NCBI GenBank assembly: GCA_029718625.1 | Contig: JAINUF010000029.1 | Location: forward strand, 865,401 to 929,400 | Direction: 5' to 3' | DNA from: Synaphobranchus kaupii | Taxonomy: Eukaryota; Chordata; Actinopteri; Anguilliformes; Synaphobranchidae | DNA: 64,000 nucleotides | Shown: one piece after another, positions 30,818-45,800 of the stretch | Layout: the number at the start of each line of letters is the position of its first letter | Position numbering within the stretch: the stretch's first letter is position 1 | Made by a program: the position numbers and the translations under genes | The notes under the pieces: model-generated | Told to the model about the DNA's origin: nothing | The model's database searches: none | Seen by the model: the letters and a program-made list of their open reading frames with translations, nothing else

Positions 30818-33800
30818 ATGGGAATTACACGCTCGCAACTTTTTCTTATTTGCTTTGTTCTTTCTTTCGCCGCGTGGCCAGAAATTACAGGTAGCTACGA
30901 TTTTGATTGAGTTCTGTTTAGCAGTTTTTTATGCCTTAAATTGCTTATTGTTTCTCAAGCAACTAATGATTCAATTTATCAATATCAATTGACGCCTAAT
31001 CAAATTTGAGATAAAAAACTAATTTATGCAATCATTTTGGATAACGATTTATTAGCACCTTGACTAAATTATGTAGATGTGTTTTTTATTTAACATTGTG
31101 TAGTCTTTTAGTTGTGTTACATTACTGTGGAATATTAGTTGATGTATAGCCTAACTGATTGTGTTATTCATTTAAGAGAATGTATTTAGACATTAGTTGA
31201 AATATTATTTCTGGCGTCTGTCATTGATGTCATTTGTTAGTTAAGAACAATACGCCATTGGAGTTTGATTGAAAGCAATCTCTAGGTTTGAAAGTGACAA
31301 GTAATGTTTGATTTCTGTGAATCGTGTGATTTTTGTCAAATCTGTTTTTGACATCGAAATATAGGTCGAGTTCTACATTGAAAATAATAGACCAGGAGCA
31401 TTCATTTTTACATGTTTGCCTTTGATGATCGACTTGATTGATTTCTGTTATAGTTTCAGACGTACCGTATACGTTTTCGGGCTGCGTGGATCAAGTTCCT
31501 TTGAGAAAGGTAGGTTACAGTTTTTAAAGATTATTATTAACTGTGAAACATTCCTCGTTCAGGTGGAATCATATATATTGCCTGGTGTTTACGTGTGAGC
31601 GAGTATCCCCCTGATTCACGTTTCAGAAAGTTATACTCGGTGTTCATTTGGAATATTGTTTGTTTTAAGAAATCAAATGTTTTTTTTATTTATGTTCTCC
31701 ACACCTGACATTTGAAGCAAGAGCTTTTTTAAAATGTAACTTAAATCACTGAATTTTTTTTAAATTTAATGTCAGTTTTAATTTGAATTAGTTGTGACAG
31801 AAAATTATGATGAAATTTAGGAAATGATAAGTGAAGCCAGTGACCTTTTTGCTAAACAATCATACAAAAATAAGTGCATATAAATAAATATATGCATACC
31901 TACAGTTGAAGTTGGAAGTTTACATACACTTAGGTTGAAGCCATTAAAACTCATTTTTAACCACTCCACAGATGTAATGTTTGCAAACTATAGTGTTGGC
32001 AAGTCAGTTAGGACATCTACTTTGTGCATGACACAAGTCATTTTTCCAACAATTGTTCACAGACAGATTATTTCACTTTTAATTCACTATATCACAATTC
32101 CAGTGGGTCAGAAGTTTACATACACTAAGTTGACTGTGCCTTTAAATTTTTAATATTTGGTCGCATATCCTTTGGCTTTGCATGCCATGACTTCCTGATG
32201 TCTGTGACCCAGCAACATCAAAAGACTCTTGATATCTTATTTTCTGGTACTCTTACAAGCGATACTATAACGTCTCTGCATTTGAATGGATCTCTGTGGG
32301 AATTGGGGGGGGTGGGACTAGATTTAGCTGTAAATTACACTGGAACAGTATGGAAACACATGGTGGGCTAAAAGCCATCAAGGATCTGACGTATCAAACA
32401 AGCCTTAAATCATCACTCTGCTGCCATAAATACAGTAGATATGGATGGATAACTTGAAGGGTTTCTTCTCCTGAATTATTTTTCCATAGAGTTCAAAAAT
32501 TTGTCAAGGAGAAACAACCCTTAAAGTGATCCATCCATATCTACTGCATATCTGGCAGCAGAGTGATGGTTTATGGCTTGTTTGATACCTCAGACCCTTG
32601 ATGACTTACAGCCATTTTACCAATCTTGTATTCCATACTGTTCCAGCATAATTTACAACCAAATATTAAAAATTGAAAGGCACAGTCAACTTAGAGTATG
32701 TAAACGTCTGACCCACTGGAATTGTGATATAGTGAATTAAAAGTGAAATAATCTGTCTGTAAACAATTGTTGGAAACACTATAGTTTGCAAACATTACAT
32801 CTGTGGAGTGGTTAAAAATGAGTTTTAATGGCTTCAACCTAAGTGTATGTAAACTTCCGACTTCCACTGTAGCTTTGTTCAATTTTGGCTTCAGTATATC
32901 CTTGTCCTACACAGTTTACAAAGGTTTACAAATGTAGGTGAAACCAGGAGTAGCTTAATGCCGTAAATAAACTAATTAGGCCATTGCCATGTTTCTGTGA
33001 AGCACAAAATATCAACATGTTTATCGTAGATAAAATCAGAACTTTAGTAAAACGACTCTTGTACCATGATTATTAATAGGTTTATCAGCTGGAGCAACAA
33101 TAGTGGGTACAGAGGCTAATGTGCTAACTCCAGAGGCTAATGTGCTAACTCCAGAGGCTAATGTGCTAACTCCAGAGGCTAATGTGCTAACTCCAGAGGC
33201 TAAAGCCCAGTTTAGTTTAGTGCAGGTGAGGGAGGCGGCCACTGCAGTCAGATCAAAGACTTACCTGTCATGACCTTTCACAATATTATTCAATGTGATG
33301 TTTCTGAAAGATTATCCCTGATTATATTTAGCACAATTAGCCCACAGCCTTCAATTCTGACAATTCCTGACACGATGTGGGCGTCTCGTCATATTGTAGG
33401 TATTCGGCTTACACAAAATCTTGTGCGGATTGACTTTGGCAGATCAGAATAAGGTATGCCTACACTTCATACAGCTTTTTTTTTCTTTCAAAGGGACTGT
33501 TTCCAGAAAGGATGCATAAACATTTATTCTGTTTAAATTACAGGACAAAATTCAAGATGTGTACAAAAGAGTGAGTGGTGGTATTCATTTATTTTTAAAG
33601 ATATTTACATTTAGCTTCTATTAATTCCCTGGAATGTAAATCTGACTTTGCTCTTTCTTTCTCTTCATCTCAGTTCTTATTTCATTACTCCAAATCCCAG
33701 GATTCTCATCACTCAGTAAACAGTGAGGTAAGCAGGAAGTGAGAGGCTAAGTATCATCATAGATTCTCTATACCTACCAGATGCTCAGCTCATTGTCACC

Positions 33801-36800
33801 ATTGCAGGTTGTCTGTACTGTTAAAATAGAAACATTCACTTTCAATTAGTGTTCCTGAAGGGATATGGCCAATTTTACAACGCTGCAAAATGAACGTTCA
33901 GTTCTGTAATATAGCATTGCAAAATGAACGTTCAGTTCTGTAATATAGCATTGCAAAATGAACGTTCAGTTCTGTAATATAGCATTGCAAAATGAACGTT
34001 CATTTCTGTAATATAGCATTGCAAAATGAACGTTCAGTTCTGTAGTATATATATACAGCATTTGAAGTGGTTACCAGCTGGAACCTCCAGTGGTGAAGAA
34101 GCAGAGACAGAGGAACACAGAGCTGAGTATCTGGTTAGTCTACGGAATCTCTGACAGCATTACATACAGATATAACAGGGCTGGTGTGTGAGTAACTGAA
34201 GGTTCCAAGAAGGTTGTGGGTTTGGCTGCCGGACTGTGATGGAGTTGGGCTGGTACTTAACCCACTCAGAAATATATACTGTATGCAGTGAGATACTGAT
34301 CCCACCCAGAAATATATACTGTATGCAGTGAGATACTTATCCCACCCAGAAAGATACACTGTATGCAGTGAGATACTTATCCCACCCAGAAAGATATACT
34401 GTATGCAGTGAGATACTGATCCCACCCAGAAAGATATACTGTATGCAGTGAGATACTTATCCCACCCAGAAATATATACTGTATGCAGTGAGATACTTAT
34501 CCCACTCAGAAATATATACTGTATGCAGTGAGATACTGATCCCACCCAGAAAGATATACTGTATGCAGTGAGATACTGATCCCACTCAGAAATATATACT
34601 GTATGCAGTGAGATACTGATCCCACCCAGAAAGATATACTGTATGCAGTGAGATACTGATCCCACCCAGAAAGATATACTGTATCCAGTGAGATACTGAT
34701 CCCACCCAGAAAGATATACTGTATGCAGTGAGATACTGATCCCACCCAGAAAGATATACTGTATGCAGTGAGATACTGATCCCACCCAGAAAGATATACT
34801 GTATGCAGTGAGATACTGATCCCACCCAGAAAGATATACTGTATGCAGTGAGATACTGATCCCACCCAGAAAGATATACTGTATGCAGTGAGATACTGAT
34901 CCCATCCAGAAAGATATACTGTATGCAGTGAGATACTGATCCCACTCTGAAATATATACTGTATGCAGTGAGATACTTATCCCACCCAGAAATATATACT
35001 GTATGCAGTGAGATACTGATCCCACCCAGAAAGATATATTGTATGCAGTGAGATACTTATCCCACCCAGAAATATATACTGTATGCAGTGAGATACTTAT
35101 CCCACCCACAAAGATATACTGTATGCAGTGAGATACTTATCCCACCCAGAAATATATACTGTATGCAGTGAGATACTGATCCCACCCAGAAAGATATACT
35201 GTATGCAGTGAGATACTGATCCCACCCAGAAATATATACTGTATGCAGTGAGATACTTATCCCACCCACAAAGATATACTGTATGCAGTGAGATACTGAT
35301 CCCATCCAGATATACTGTATGCAGTGAGATACTGATCCCACTCAGAAATATATACTGTATCCAGTGAGATACTGATCCCACCCAGAAATATATACTGTAT
35401 GCAGTGAGATACTGATCCCACCCAGAAAGATATACTGTATGCAGTGAGATACTTATCCCACCCAGAAAGATATACTGTATGCAGTGAGATACTGATCCCA
35501 CCCAGAAATATATACTGTATGCAGTGAGATACTTATCCCACCCACAAAGATATACTGTATGCAGTGAGATACTTATCCCACCCAGAAAGATATACTGTAT
35601 GCAGTGAGATACTGATCCCACCCAGAAATATATACTGTATGCAGTGAGATACTTATCCCACCCAGAAAGATATACTGTATGCAGTGAGATACTGATCCCA
35701 CCCAGAAATATATACTGTATGCAGTGAGATACTTATCCCACCCACAAAGATATACTGTATGCAGTGAGATACTGATCCCATCCAGATATACTGTATGCAG
35801 TGATACTTATCTCACCCAGAAATATATACTGTATGCAGTGAGATACTGATCCCACCCAGAAAGATATACTGTATGCAGTGAGATACTTATCCGACCCAGA
35901 AAGATATACTGTATGCAGTGAGATACTGATCCCACCCAGAAAGATATACTGTATGCAGTGAGATACTGATCACACCCAGAAAGATATACTGTATCCAGTG
36001 AGATACTGATCCCACTCAGAAATATATACTGTATGCAGTGAGATACTGATCCCACCCAGAAAGATATACTGTATGCAGTGAGATACTGATCCCACTCAGA
36101 AATATATACTGTATGCAGTGAGATACTGATCCCACCCAGAAAGATATACTGTATGCAGTGAGATACTGATCCCACCCAGAAAGATATACTGTATCCAGTG
36201 AGATACTGATCCCACCCAGAAAGATATACTGTATCCAGTGAGATACTGATCCCACTCAGAAATATATACTGTATGCAGTGAGATACTGATCCCACCAGAA
36301 AGATATACTGTATGCAGTGAGATACTGATCCCACTCAGAAATATATACTGTATGCAGTGAGATACTGATCCCACCCAGAAAGATATACTGTATGCAGTGA
36401 GATACTGATCCCACCCAGAAAGATATACTGTATCCAGTGAGATACTGATCCCACCCAGAAAGATATACTGTATGCAGTGAGATACTGATCCCATCCAGAA
36501 TGATATACTGTATGCAGTGAGATACTGATCCCACTCTGAAATATATACTGTATGCAGTGAGATACTTATCCCACCCAGAAATATATACTGTATGCAGTGA
36601 GATACTGATCCCACCCAGAAAGATATACTGTATGCAGTGAGATACTTATCCCACCCACAAAGATATACTGTATGCAGTGAGATACTGATCCCATCCAGAT
36701 ATACTGTATGCAGTGAGATACTGATCCCACTCAGAAATATATACTGTATGCAGTGATACTTATCTCACCCAGAAATATATACTGTATGCAGTGAGATACT

Positions 36801-39800
36801 GATCCCACCCAGAAAGATATACTGTATGCAGTGAGATACTTATCCCACCCAGAAATATATACTGTATGCAGTGAGATACTGATCCCACCCAGAAAGATAT
36901 ACTGTATGCAGTGAGATACTGATCACACCCAGAAAGATATACTGTATCCAGTGAGATACTGATCCCACTCAGAAATATATACTGTATGCAGTGAGATACT
37001 GATCCCACCCAGAAATATATACTGTATGCAGTGAGATACTGATCCCACTCAGAAATATATACTGTATGCAGTGAGATACTTATCCCACCCACAAAGATAT
37101 ACTGTATGCAGTGAGATACTGATCCCATCCAGATATACTGTATGCAGTGAGATACTGATCCCACTCAGAAATATATACTGTATGCAGTGATACTTATCTC
37201 ACCCAGAAATATATACTGTATGCAGTGAGATACTGATCCCACCCAGAAAGATATACTGTATGCAGTGAGATACTTATCCCACCCAGAAAGATATACTGTA
37301 TGCAGTGAGATACTGATCCCACCCAGAAAGATATACTGTATGCAGTGAGATACTGATCTCACCCAGAAAGATATACTGTATCCAGTGAGAGACTGATCCC
37401 ACTCAGAAATATATACTGTATGCAGTGAGATACTGATCCCACCCAGAAAGATATACTGTATGCAGTGAGATACTGATCCCACTCAGAAATATATACTGTA
37501 TGCAGTGAGATACTGATCCCACCCAGAAAGATATACTGTTTGCAGTGAGATACTGATCCCACCCAGAAAGATATACTGTATCCAGTGAGATACTAATCCC
37601 ACCCAGAAAGATATACTGTATGCAGCGAGATACTGATTCCACCCAGAAAGATATACTGTATGCAGTGAGATACTGATCCCACTCAGAAATATATACTGTA
37701 TGCAGTGAGATACTGATCCCACCCAGATATACTGTATGCAGTGAGATACTGATCCCACCCAGAAAGATATACTGTATGCAGTGAGATACTGATCCCACCC
37801 AGAAAGATATACTGTATGCAGTGAGATACTGATCCCATCCAGAAAGATATACTGTATGCAGTGAGATACTGATCCCACTCTGAAATATATACTGTATGCA
37901 GTGAGATACTTATCCCACTCAGAAATATATACTGTATGCAGTGAGATACTGATCCCACCCAGAAAGATATATTGTATGCAAAGATACTTATCCCACCCAG
38001 AAATATATACTGTATGCAGTGAGATACTTATCCCACCCACAAAGATATACTGTATGCAGTGAGATACTTATCCCACCCAGAAATATATACTGTATGCAGT
38101 GAGATACTGATCCCACCCAGAAAGATATACTGTATGCAGTGAGATACTGATCCCACCCAGAAATATATACTGTATGCAGTGAGATACTTATCCCACCCAG
38201 AAAGATATACTGTATGCAGTGAGATACTGATCCCACCCAGAAAGATATACTGTATGCAGTGAGATACTGATCTCACCCAGAAAGATATACTGTATCCAGT
38301 GAGAGACTGATCCCACTCAGAAATATATACTGTATGCAGTGAGATACTGATCCCACCCAGAAAGATATACTGTATGCAGTGAGATACTGATCCCACTCAG
38401 AAATATATACTGTATGCAGTGAGATACTGATCCCACCCAGAAAGATATACTGTATGCAGTGAGATACTGATCCCACCCAGAAAGATATACTGTATCCAGT
38501 GAGATACTAATCCCACCCAGAAAGATATACTGTATGCAGCGAGATACTGATTCCACCCAGAAAGATATACTGTATGCAGTGAGATACTGATCCCACTCAG
38601 AAATATATACTGTATGCAGTGAGATACTGATCCCACCCAGATATACTGTATGCAGTGAGATACTGATCCCACCCAGAAAGATATACTGTATGCAGTGAGA
38701 TACTGATCCCACCCAGAAAGATATACTGTATGCAGTGAGATACTGATCCCATCCAGAAAGATATACTGTATGCAGTGAGATACTGATCCCACTCTGAAAT
38801 ATATACTGTATGCAGTGAGATACTTATCCCACTCAGAAATATATACTGTATGCAGTGAGATACTGATCCCACCCAGAAAGATATATTGTATGCAGAGATA
38901 CTTATCCCACCCAGAAATATATACTGTATGCAGTGAGATACTTATCCCACCCACAAAGATATACTGTATGCAGTGAGATACTTATCCCACCCAGAAATAT
39001 ATACTGTATGCAGTGAGATACTGATCCCACCCAGAAAGATATACTGTATGCAGTGAGATACTGATCCCACCCAGAAATATATACTGTATGCAGTGAGATA
39101 CTTATCCCACCCACAAAGATATACTGTATGCAGTGAGATACTGATCCCATCCAGATATACTGTATGCAGTGAGATACTGATCCCACTCAGAAATATATAC
39201 TGTATGCAGTGATACTTATCTCACCCAGAAATATATACTGTATGCAGTGAGATACTGATCCCACCCAGAAAGATATACTGTATGCAGTGAGATACTTATC
39301 CCACCCAGAAAGATATACTGTATGCAGTGAGATACTGATCCCATCCAGAAAGATATACTGTATGCAGTGAGATACTGATCCCACTCTGAAATATATACTG
39401 TATGCAGTGAGATACTTATCCCACCCAGAAATATATACTGTATGCAGTGAGATACTGATCCCACCCAGATATATTGTATGCAGTGAGATACTTATCCCAC
39501 CCAGAAATATATACTGTATGCAGTGAGATACTTATCCCACCCAGAAATATATACTGTATGCAGTGAGATACTGATCCCATCCAGAAAGATATACTGTATG
39601 CAGTGAGATACTGATCCCACCCAGAAATATATACTGTATGCAGTGAGATACGTATCCCACCCACAAAGATATACTGTATGCAGTGAGATACTGATCCCAT
39701 CCAGATATACTGTATGCAGTGAGATACTGATCCCACTCAGAAATATATACTGTATGCAGTGATACTTATCTCACCCAGAAATATATACTGTATGCAGTGA

Positions 39801-42800
39801 GATACTGATCCCACCCAGAAAGATATACTGTATGCAGTGAGATACTTATCCCACCCACAAAGATATGCTGTATGCAGTGAGATACTTATCCCACCCAGAG
39901 ATATATACTGCATGCAGTGAGATACTTATCCCACCCACAAAGATATACTGTATGCAGTGAGATACTTATCCCACCCAGAATTATATACTGTATGCAGTGA
40001 GATACTTATCCCACCCAGAAAGATATACTGTATGCAGTGAGATACTGATCCCACCCAGAAAGATATACTGTATGCAGTGAGATACTTATCCCATCCAGAT
40101 ATACTGTATGCAGTGAGATACTGATCCCACCCAGAAATATATACTGTTTGCAGTGAGATATTTATCCCACCCACAAAGATATACTGTATGCAGTGAGATA
40201 CCTATCCCACCCAGAAATATATACTGTATGCAGTGAGATATTTATCCCACCCAGAAAGATATACTGTATGCAGTGAGATACTTATCCCACCCAGAAATAT
40301 ATACTGTATGCAGTGAGATATTTATCCCACCCAGAAAGATATACTGTATGCAGTGAGATACTTATCCCACCCAGAAATATATACTGTATGCAGTGAGATA
40401 CTGATCCCACCCAGAAATATATACTGTATGCAGTGAGATACTTATCCCACCCAGAAATATATACTGTATGCAGTGAGATACTGATCCCACCCAGAAAGAT
40501 ATACTGTATGCAGTGAGATACTTATCCCACCCAGAAATATATACTGTATGCAGTGAGATACTGATCCCACCCAGAAAGATATACTGTATGCAGTGAGATA
40601 CTGATCACACCCAGAAAGATATACTGTATCCAGTGAGATACTGATCCCACTCAGAAATATATACTGTATGCAGTGAGATACTGATCCCACCCAGAAATAT
40701 ATACTGTATGCAGTGAGATACTGATCCCACTCAGAAATATATACTGTATGCAGTGAGATACTTATCCCACCCACAAAGATATACTGTATGCAGTGAGATA
40801 CTGATCCCATCCAGATATACTGTATGCAGTGAGATACTGATCCCACTCAGAAATATATACTGTATGCAGTGATACTTATCTCACCCAGAAATATATACTG
40901 TATGCAGTGAGATACTGATCCCACCCAGAAAGATATACTGTATGCAGTGAGATACTTATCCCACCCAGAAAGATATACTGTATGCAGTGAGATACTGATC
41001 CCACCCAGAAAGATATACTGTATGCAGTGAGATACTGATCTCACCCAGAAAGATATACTGTATCCAGTGAGAGACTGATCCCACTCAGAAATATATACTG
41101 TATGCAGTGAGATACTGATCCCACCCAGAAAGATATACTGTATGCAGTGAGATACTGATCCCACTCAGAAATATATACTGTATGCAGTGAGATACTGATC
41201 CCACCCAGAAAGATATACTGTATGCAGTGAGATACTGATCCCACCCAGAAAGATATACTGTATCCAGTGAGATACTAATCCCACCCAGAAAGATATACTG
41301 TATGCAGCGAGATACTGATTCCACCCAGAAAGATATACTGTATGCAGTGAGATACTGATCCCACTCAGAAATATATACTGTATGCAGTGAGATACTGATC
41401 CCACCCAGATATACTGTATGCAGTGAGATACTGATCCCACCCAGAAAGATATACTGTATGCAGTGAGATACTGATCCCACCCAGAAAGATATACTGTATG
41501 CAGTGAGATACTGATCCCATCCAGAAAGATATACTGTATGCAGTGAGATACTGATCCCACTCTGAAATATATACTGTATGCAGTGAGATACTTATCCCAC
41601 TCAGAAATATATACTGTATGCAGTGAGATACTGATCCCACCCAGAAAGATATATTGTATGCAGAGATACTTATCCCACCCAGAAATATATACTGTATGCA
41701 GTGAGATACTTATCCCACCCACAAAGATATACTGTATGCAGTGAGATACTTATCCCACCCAGAAATATATACTGTATGCAGTGAGATACTGATCCCACCC
41801 AGAAAGATATACTGTATGCAGTGAGATACTGATCCCACCCAGAAATATATACTGTATGCAGTGAGATACTTATCCCACCCACAAAGATATACTGTATGCA
41901 GTGAGATACTGATCCCATCCAGATATACTGTATGCAGTGAGATACTGATCCCACTCAGAAATATATACTGTATGCAGTGATACTTATCTCACCCAGAAAT
42001 ATATACTGTATGCAGTGAGATACTGATCCCACCCAGAAAGATATACTGTATGCAGTGAGATACTTATCCCACCCAGAAAGATATACTGTATGCAGTGAGA
42101 TACTGATCCCATCCAGAAAGATATACTGTATGCAGTGAGATACTGATCCCACTCTGAAATATATACTGTATGCAGTGAGATACTTATCCCACCCAGAAAT
42201 ATATACTGTATGCAGTGAGATACTGATCCCACCCAGATATATTGTATGCAGTGAGATACTTATCCCACCCAGAAATATATACTGTATGCAGTGAGATACT
42301 TATCCCACCCAGAAATATATACTGTATGCAGTGAGATACTGATCCCATCCAGAAAGATATACTGTATGCAGTGAGATACTGATCCCACCCAGAAATATAT
42401 ACTGTATGCAGTGAGATACGTATCCCACCCACAAAGATATACTGTATGCAGTGAGATACTGATCCCATCCAGATATACTGTATGCAGTGAGATACTGATC
42501 CCACTCAGAAATATATACTGTATGCAGTGATACTTATCTCACCCAGAAATATATACTGTATGCAGTGAGATACTGATCCCACCCAGAAAGATATACTGTA
42601 TGCAGTGAGATACTTATCCCACCCACAAAGATATGCTGTATGCAGTGAGATACTTATCCCACCCAGAGATATATACTGCATGCAGTGAGATACTTATCCC
42701 ACCCACAAAGATATACTGTATGCAGTGAGATACTTATCCCACCCAGAATTATATACTGTATGCAGTGAGATACTTATCCCACCCAGAAAGATATACTGTA

Positions 42801-45800
42801 TGCAGTGAGATACTGATCCCACCCAGAAAGATATACTGTATGCAGTGAGATAGTTATCCCATCCAGATATACTGTATGCAGTGAGATACTGATCCCACCC
42901 AGAAATATATACTGTTTGCAGTGAGATATTTATCCCACCCACAAAGATATACTGTATGCAGTGAGATACCTATCCCACCCAGAAATATATACTGTATGCA
43001 GTGAGATATTTATCCCACCCAGAAAGATATACTGTATGCAGTGAGATACTTATCCCACCCAGAAATATATACTGTATGCAGTGAGATATTTATCCCACCC
43101 AGAAAGATATACTGTATGCAGTGAGATACTTATCCCACCCAGAAATATATACTGTATGCAGTGAGATACTGATCCCACCCAGAAATATATACTGTATGCA
43201 GTGAGATACTTATCCCACCCAGAAATATATACTGTATGCAGTGAGATACTGATCCCATCCAGAAAGATATACTGTATGCAGTGAGATACTGATCCCACCC
43301 AGAAAGATATACTGTATCCAGTGAGATACTAATCCCACCCAGAAAGATATACTGTATGCAGCGAGATACTGATTCCACCCAGAAAGATATACTGTATGCA
43401 GTGAGATACTGATCCCACTCAGAAATATATACTGTATGCAGTGAGATACTGATCCCACCCAGATATACTGTATGCAGTGAGATACTGATCCCACCCAGAA
43501 AGATATACTGTATGCAGTGAGATACTGATCCCACCCAGAAAGATATACTGTATGCAGTGAGATACTGATCCCATCCAGAAAGATATACTGTATGCAGTGA
43601 GATACTGATCCCACTCTGAAATATATACTGTATGCAGTGAGATACTTATCCCACTCAGAAATATATACTGTATGCAGTGAGATACTGATCCCACCCAGAA
43701 AGATATATTGTATGCAGAGATACTTATCCCACCCAGAAATATATACTGTATGCAGTGAGATACTTATCCCACCCACAAAGATATACTGTATGCAGTGAGA
43801 TACTTATCCCACCCAGAAATATATACTGTATGCAGTGAGATACTGATCCCACCCAGAAAGATATACTGTATGCAGTGAGATACTGATCCCACCCAGAAAT
43901 ATATACTGTATGCAGTGAGATACTTATCCCACCCACAAAGATATACTGTATGCAGTGAGATACTGATCCCATCCAGATATACTGTATGCAGTGAGATACT
44001 GATCCCACTCAGAAATATATACTGTATGCAGTGATACTTATCTCACCCAGAAATATATACTGTATGCAGTGAGATACTGATCCCACCCAGAAAGATATAC
44101 TGTATGCAGTGAGATACTTATCCCACCCAGAAAGATATACTGTATGCAGTGAGATACTGATCCCATCCAGAAAGATATACTGTATGCAGTGAGATACTGA
44201 TCCCACTCTGAAATATATACTGTATGCAGTGAGATACTTATCCCACCCAGAAATATATACTGTATGCAGTGAGATACTGATCCCACCCAGATATATTGTA
44301 TGCAGTGAGATACTTATCCCACCCAGAAATATATACTGTATGCAGTGAGATACTTATCCCACCCAGAAATATATACTGTATGCAGTGAGATACTGATCCC
44401 ATCCAGAAAGATATACTGTATGCAGTGAGATACTGATCCCACCCAGAAATATATACTGTATGCAGTGAGATACGTATCCCACCCACAAAGATATACTGTA
44501 TGCAGTGAGATACTGATCCCATCCAGATATACTGTATGCAGTGAGATACTGATCCCACTCAGAAATATATACTGTATGCAGTGATACTTATCTCACCCAG
44601 AAATATATACTGTATGCAGTGAGATACTTATCCCACCCAGAGATATATACTGCATGCAGTGAGATACTTATCCCACCCACAAAGATATACTGTATGCAGT
44701 GAGATACTTATCCCACCCAGAATTATATACTGTATGCAGTGAGATACTTATCCCACCCAGAAAGATATACTGTATGCAGTGAGATACTGATCCCACCCAG
44801 AAAGATATACTGTATGCAGTGAGATACTTATCCCATCCAGATATACTGTATGCAGTGAGATACTGATCCCACCCAGAAATATATACTGTTTGCAGTGAGA
44901 TATTTATCCCACCCACAAAGATATACTGTATGCAGTGAGATACCTATCCCACCCAGAAATATATACTGTATGCAGTGAGATATTTATCCCACCCAGAAAG
45001 ATCTACTGTATGCAGTGAGATACTTATCCCACCCAGAAATATATACTGTATGCAGTGAGATATTTATCCCACCCAGAAAGATATACTGTATGCAGTGAGA
45101 TACTTATCCCACCCAGAAATATATACTGTATGCAGTGAGATACTGATCCCACCCAGAAATATATACTGTATGCAGTGAGATACTTATCCCACCCAGAAAT
45201 ATATACTGTATGCAGTGAGATACTGATCCCATCCAGAAAGATATACTTTATGCAGTGAGATACTGATCCCACCCAGAAATATATACTGTATGCAGTGAGA
45301 TATTTATCCCACCCACAAAGATATACTTTATGCAGTGAGATACTTATCCCACCCAGAAAGATATACTGTATGCAGTGAGATACTGATCCCACCCAGAAAG
45401 ATATACTGTATGCAGTGAGATACTTATCCCATCCAGATATACTGTATGCAGTGAGATACTGATCCCACCCAGAAATATATACTGTTTGCAGTGAGATATT
45501 TATCCCACCCACAAAGATATACTGTATGCAGTGAGATACTTATCCCACCCAGAAATATATACTGTATGCAGTGAGATACTGATCCCATCCAGAAAGATAT
45601 ACTTTATGCAGTGAGATACTGATCCCACCCAGAAATATATACTGTATGCAGTGAGATACTTATCCCACCCACAAAGATATACTGTATGCAGTGAGATACT
45701 GATCCCATCCAGATATACTGTATGCAGTGAGATACTGATCCCACTCAGAAATATATACTGTATGCAGTGGTACTTATCCCACCCAGAAATATATACTGTA

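Noticed and set aside
33270..33452. Additional nms exon between exons 2 and 3
   Set aside because: Possible acceptor/donor pairs give stop codons or the wrong phase for exon 3, and exon 2 joins exon 3 directly in phase with a good match to the mammalian precursor.
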